Assembly (NCBI RefSeq): GCF_900141775.1 | Contig: NZ_FSRI01000003.1 | Coordinates: 248,001 to 312,000, forward strand | Direction: 5' to 3' | Length of the DNA stretch: 64,000 nucleotides | DNA from: Salinivibrio sp. ES.052 | GTDB lineage: Bacteria; Pseudomonadota; Gammaproteobacteria; Enterobacterales; Vibrionaceae | In this document: positions 61,014 to 64,000 of the stretch, in pieces | Numbering within the stretch: position 1 is the stretch's first letter | Layout of the letters: every line of letters starts with the position of its first letter | Made by a program: the position numbers and the translations under genes | Notes under the pieces: model-generated | Database searches by the model: none | Told to the model about the DNA's origin: nothing | The model's input: only the letters and a program-made list of their open reading frames with translations

Positions 61014-61487
61014 TTAACCCCTTCCCCAATCTTTTAACAGTTGGGTTACTCCCATTTTCGGATGATTCAACACGTTGTCGTCTTGAGTGACTTCACCAAC
61101 CACATCATTGGGGTTATAGAGCGAGCAGGTTTTCATTGATAGGCAGCCACAGCCAATGCAGCCACTTAAATTGGCCTGTAACTGCTGTAAGCGTGCGATT
61201 TGCTCATTGAGGGTGGCATCCCAGCGCTGTGCCATATCACGCCATTGCTCTTTGGTGGGAGCGCGGTGAGAGGGCAGTTCACTTAATGCTTCGCCTATCT
61301 CTTCAAGTGAGAGCCCCACATGTTGTGCAGCTTTAATCACCGCAAGACGACGCAGAACAGCGCGGTCGTAACGGCGTTGATTGCCCGCATTACGCCAACT
61401 GGTGATCAAGCCTTTTTGCTCGTAAAAATGCAGGGTAGACACCTTTACCCCCGCGCGTTTTGCCACTTGCCCAACGCTCATTTCCAT
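61014..61487 (-). CDS. soxR: Redox-sensitive regulator SoxR
   Basis: This 157-residue MerR-family activator senses redox-cycling compounds through a [2Fe-2S] cluster. The N-terminal MerR helix-turn-helix reads SVGQVAKRAGVKVSTLHFYE (about 4-23). The cluster ligands are in CIGCGCLSMKTC (about 109-120), the exact C-x2-C-x-C-x5-C layout of SoxR. It is divergent from the small gene at 61586, with a SoxR dyad between. No soxS is seen, so SoxR here probably activates targets directly, including the FMN reductase at 45824. Confidence 0.96.
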   Translation of the reverse strand: MEMSVGQVAKRAGVKVSTLHFYEQKGLITSWRNAGNQRRYDRAVLRRLAVIKAAQHVGLSLEEIGEALSELPSHRAPTKEQWRDMAQRWDATLNEQIARLQQLQANLSGCIGCGCLSMKTCSLYNPNDVVGEVTQDDNVLNHPKMGVTQLLKDWGRG

Positions 61488-61516
61488 CGTTTTTCGCCTT
61501 TTTCTGCTATTCCTTG

Positions 61517-61547
61517 TTTACCTCAATATAACTTGAGGTTTTATCCT
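61517..61547 (+). promoter_or_regulatory. SoxR-box promoter of the small gene at 61586
   Basis: CCTCAATATAACTTGAGG (61521-61538) is a perfect SoxR-type dyad. It lies between -35 TTTACC and -10 TATCCT with exactly 19 bp between, as in SoxR-activated promoters, and points to the DUF1127-like gene. It may also autoregulate soxR on the other side. Confidence 0.85.
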
Positions 61548-61585
61548 GACTAGCATATTCACAACACAATGAGAGGGGAATCACG

Positions 61586-61783
61586 ATGAAAGAAATGAAA
61601 GCGGGCGTTACCTCAATGTTATTGGCGATTATCCAAGGTGTTCAAGGGCGAGTTGGTACGAGCCGTAAACCGAAAGCAGTGGCAATCGCATCGATGCCAG
61701 CCCACCTTCAAAATGACATAGGGGTGGATACTCTGGATACTCTGGATGCTAATGTGCGTCCCTCGGCGAGTCGCTTTCTATAA
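61586..61783 (+). CDS. Small DUF1127-like protein 2, SoxR-controlled
   Basis: This 65-residue protein is a paralogue of the one at 60783: a basic N-terminal helix, then ASMPAHLQNDIGVD and the tail RPSASRFL. A TLDTLD direct repeat (two copies of a 9-bp unit) lies near the C-terminus. AGAGGGGA precedes the ATG. The SoxR-box promoter 40-70 bp upstream makes it a probable member of the SoxR regulon, so it may act in the response to redox-active compounds. Function otherwise unknown. Confidence 0.68.
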   Translation: MKEMKAGVTSMLLAIIQGVQGRVGTSRKPKAVAIASMPAHLQNDIGVDTLDTLDANVRPSASRFL

Positions 61784-61841
61784 GCGCGCTGCATCTGTCG
61801 CTGTTACAGCATGGGTTGCAGGATGCGAGAAGCGAGGGTAG

Positions 61842-61873
61842 AAAAAAGGCCAGTCATTGCTGACTGGCCTTCG
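61842..61873. terminator. Terminator downstream of tkt
   Basis: AAGGCCAGTCA and TGACTGGCCTT form a stem; on the minus strand it is followed by TTTTTTCT, so it ends the transketolase transcript and probably also that of the small gene at 61586. Confidence 0.88.
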
Positions 61874-61900
61874 CAGAATTAACGTGCCGTAGAGATGCGA

Positions 61901-63895
61901 TTAAGCGAGCAACTCTTCAGCGGTGTTAACCACGTTTTCAACGGTAAAGCCGAACATCTTGAACAGCTCGTCAGCGGGCGCTGATTCACCGAAGGTGGTC
62001 ATTCCGATGATGCGGCCGTCTAAGCCTACGTACTTGTACCAGTAGTCAGCAATACCCGCTTCAATCGCAATGCGTGCAGTGACGTCTGATGGCAATACCG
62101 ACTCGCGATAAGCGGCATCTTGCTTATCGAATAAATCAGTGCTTGGCATGGATACCACACGTACCTGTTTGCCTGCGTCGCTCAGTTTCGCCGCTGACTC
62201 CCTGGCCAGTTCGACTTCAGAGCCGGTCGCAATCAAGATCAGATCAGGCTTGCCTGCACAATCTTTGAGGATGTAACCGCCTTTGGCAATGTTCGCCAAT
62301 TGGGTCTCATCACGCTCTTGCTGGGCGAGACCTTGACGCGAAAATACCAGCGCACTTGGGCCGTCTTTACGCTCAACCGCAGCTTTCCACGCGACCGCGG
62401 ATTCAACTTGGTCACACGGGCGCCACATGCTCATGTTGGGTGTTTGGCGCAAGGTGGCCATTTGCTCAACCGGCTGGTGAGTCGGGCCATCTTCACCCAA
62501 GCCGATTGAATCGTGCGTGTAAACCTGAATGTTTTGCGTCTTCATCAGGGCTGCCATGCGCATCGCATTACGGGCATACTCCATGAAGATTAGGAAGGTT
62601 GCGCCGTAAGGCACAAAGCCACCGTGCAGGGCAATGCCGTTGATGATAGCCGTCATACCAAATTCACGCACACCGTAGTGCAGGTAGTTACCGCTCGCAT
62701 CGTCGGCACTGATCGCTTTAGAGCCTGACCACATGGTCAAGTTAGACGGGGCTAAGTCGGCTGAACCACCCAGAAGCTCTGGCAGCAGTTTACCAAATGC
62801 TTCTAACACGTTTTGCGACGCTTTACGTGATGCAATCTTCGCTGGGTTCGCTTGTAGATCTGCGATCAATTTTTGGGTTTCGCTGTCCCAGTTGCTTGGC
62901 AGTTCACCGTTCATGCGACGGGTAAATTCTGCGGCAAGCTCTGGATACTGTGCTTGGTACGCCGCAAACTGCTTGTTCCAAGCTGCTTCTTTAGCCGCAC
63001 CGGCTTCTTTAGCGTCCCACTGAGCATAAATGTCTTGTGGGATGTCGAAAGGCGCGTGCTCCCAACCTAAGAACTCACGTGCCGCTTGTACTTCGTCATC
63101 ACCCAGCGGAGCACCGTGACAATCGTGGCTGCCCGATTTATTTGGCGAGCCATAACCGATGGTGGTTTTGGTGCAGATCAGCGTCGGTTTACCGGTTTCG
63201 GCTTTCGCGGCGCTCAATGCGGCTTGAATCGCATTCGCATCGTGGCCATCGACAGCCGGGATCACATGCCAGCCGTATGACTCAAAACGCTTGGCGGTAT
63301 CGTCAGAGAACCAACCCTCAACGTGACCGTCGATTGAGATGCCGTTGTCATCCCAGAAGGCGATCAATTTACCTAGGCCTAGTGTCCCCGCCAGTGAGCA
63401 TGATTCGTGAGAGATGCCTTCCATCAAGCAGCCGTCACCCAAGAACGCGTAGGTGTGGTGATCAACAATGTCGTGACCATCACGGTTAAATTGTGCGGCT
63501 AGAGCTTTCTCTGCCACAGCCATACCGACCGCATTGGTAATGCCTTGGCCAAGTGGGCCTGTGGTGGTTTCAATACCTGGTGCATAGCCATATTCAGGGT
63601 GCCCTGGGGTATTCGAGTGCAACTGACGGAACTGTTTGAGATCGTCGATAGACAGATCGTAGCCGGTCAGGTGTAGCAATGAATAGATCAGCATTGAGCC
63701 GTGGCCGTTTGATAGCACAAAGCGATCACGGTTGGCCCAATCTGGGTTTTGTGGGTTGTGGTTCATGTGGTCGCGCCACAGTACTTCAGCGATATCTGCC
63801 ATGCCCATTGGGGCGCCTGGGTGACCAGATTTGGCTTTTTGAACGCCGTCCATCGCAAGGGCGCGGATGGCGTTGGCTAGCATTTTGCGTTCCAT
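61901..63895 (-). CDS. tkt: Transketolase
   Basis: This 664-residue thiamine-diphosphate enzyme moves two-carbon units between sugar phosphates in the pentose phosphate pathway. The N-terminal part has [20 protein letters not shown] and the ThDP motif [18 protein letters not shown]; the central domain has [18 protein letters not shown]. The length matches E. coli TktA (663). The ATG at 63895 begins at the usual N-terminus ([17 protein letters not shown]) with TAGG upstream; an ATG at 63943 would add an atypical extension. Vibrio carries a second transketolase on chromosome II, which fits. Confidence 0.95.
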   Translation of the reverse strand: MERKMLANAIRALAMDGVQKAKSGHPGAPMGMADIAEVLWRDHMNHNPQNPDWANRDRFVLSNGHGSMLIYSLLHLTGYDLSIDDLKQFRQLHSNTPGHPEYGYAPGIETTTGPLGQGITNAVGMAVAEKALAAQFNRDGHDIVDHHTYAFLGDGCLMEGISHESCSLAGTLGLGKLIAFWDDNGISIDGHVEGWFSDDTAKRFESYGWHVIPAVDGHDANAIQAALSAAKAETGKPTLICTKTTIGYGSPNKSGSHDCHGAPLGDDEVQAAREFLGWEHAPFDIPQDIYAQWDAKEAGAAKEAAWNKQFAAYQAQYPELAAEFTRRMNGELPSNWDSETQKLIADLQANPAKIASRKASQNVLEAFGKLLPELLGGSADLAPSNLTMWSGSKAISADDASGNYLHYGVREFGMTAIINGIALHGGFVPYGATFLIFMEYARNAMRMAALMKTQNIQVYTHDSIGLGEDGPTHQPVEQMATLRQTPNMSMWRPCDQVESAVAWKAAVERKDGPSALVFSRQGLAQQERDETQLANIAKGGYILKDCAGKPDLILIATGSEVELARESAAKLSDAGKQVRVVSMPSTDLFDKQDAAYRESVLPSDVTARIAIEAGIADYWYKYVGLDGRIIGMTTFGESAPADELFKMFGFTVENVVNTAEELLA

Positions 63896-63942
63896 GTGTT
63901 TACCTACAGGTTGAACAGGTGAAATAGAGTCAAACAGTATCA

Positions 63943-63968
63943 TAAAAGCGGCCGAAACCGCTTTTATT
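63943..63968. terminator. Hairpin upstream of tkt
   Basis: AAAAGCGG and CCGCTTTT pair around a short loop, with A and T runs on both sides. It is probably the terminator of a gene beyond the window's right edge, or a leader attenuator for tkt. Confidence 0.55.
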
Positions 63969-64000
63969 GTGTTAAATCACGCTTTGTGTCGGATCACAGT

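Noticed and set aside
1-64000. CRISPR arrays, insertion sequences, prophage or tRNA/rRNA genes
   Set aside because: I saw no regularly spaced identical repeats of CRISPR type, no transposase or integrase coding sequence, and no tRNA or rRNA-like segment in either strand.

Overview
The window is the replication-origin region of a secondary chromosome (chromosome II) from a gammaproteobacterium of the family Vibrionaceae. It contains an RctB initiator, a chromosome II-type ParA/ParB pair, eight perfect parS2 palindromes and an iteron array. The VqmR/VqmA quorum-sensing locus, the TtpC/ExbB2/ExbD2/TonB2 cluster, the putA-putP operon and a second transketolase are also typical of the family. The moderate G+C content and halophile-like gene set would fit a genus such as Salinivibrio, but that is an inference.

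Layout. 1-6.9 kb: aspartoacylase, a PAS-GAF-GGDEF diguanylate cyclase, a small type VI secretion island (hcp, a vgrG remnant, PAAR, a Sel1-repeat protein), an HNH protein, glutaredoxin, an acetyltransferase and a GFA-fold protein. 6.9-11.8 kb: a membrane protein, exported small proteins, CreA, DUF1415, an FAH-family hydrolase, a HAD phosphatase and a GntR regulator. 11.9-21.3 kb: a large periplasmic-sensor diguanylate cyclase, then putP, an aldehyde-dehydrogenase-like fragment, putA and an AraC regulator. 21.3-25.6 kb: an intergenic region rich in RctB-like motifs, a PEGA/SUMF1 protein, vqmR-vqmA and pdxH. 25.8-28.8 kb: a decaying Lap adhesion-control locus with an OmpA-like remnant, an intact lapG and a frameshifted lapD. 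29-38.7 kb: a DUF342 protein, tmcA, parB2, parA2, the origin and rctB.

38.9-50.9 kb: a DMT transporter, acetyltransferase, Gph-like phosphatase, DUF3081 protein, a histidine kinase coupled to a REC-GGDEF-EAL protein, a SoxR-box-preceded FMN reductase, TPP riboswitch-thiD, a K+ channel, a soluble CZB chemoreceptor and a homocysteine methyltransferase-like protein. 51-58.5 kb: a frameshifted alpha/beta hydrolase, an exported amidohydrolase and the six-gene TonB2 operon. 58.6-64 kb: two tandemly duplicated cold-shock genes, a LysR regulator, two small paralogous proteins each divergent from a regulator, soxR and transketolase.

How it fits together. The central 20 kb runs chromosome II replication and partitioning. 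The six core iterons are spaced at exactly 23 bp, and a second group of RctB-like motifs lies about 14 kb away. c-di-GMP proteins are frequent: two diguanylate cyclases, one EAL protein and one broken LapD receptor. SoxR probably controls at least two genes here, the FMN reductase and a small DUF1127-like protein. Both have an 18-bp SoxR dyad inside a 19-bp promoter spacer. Two genes (lapD and the alpha/beta hydrolase) carry single-base frameshifts, which are either recent decay or sequencing errors.
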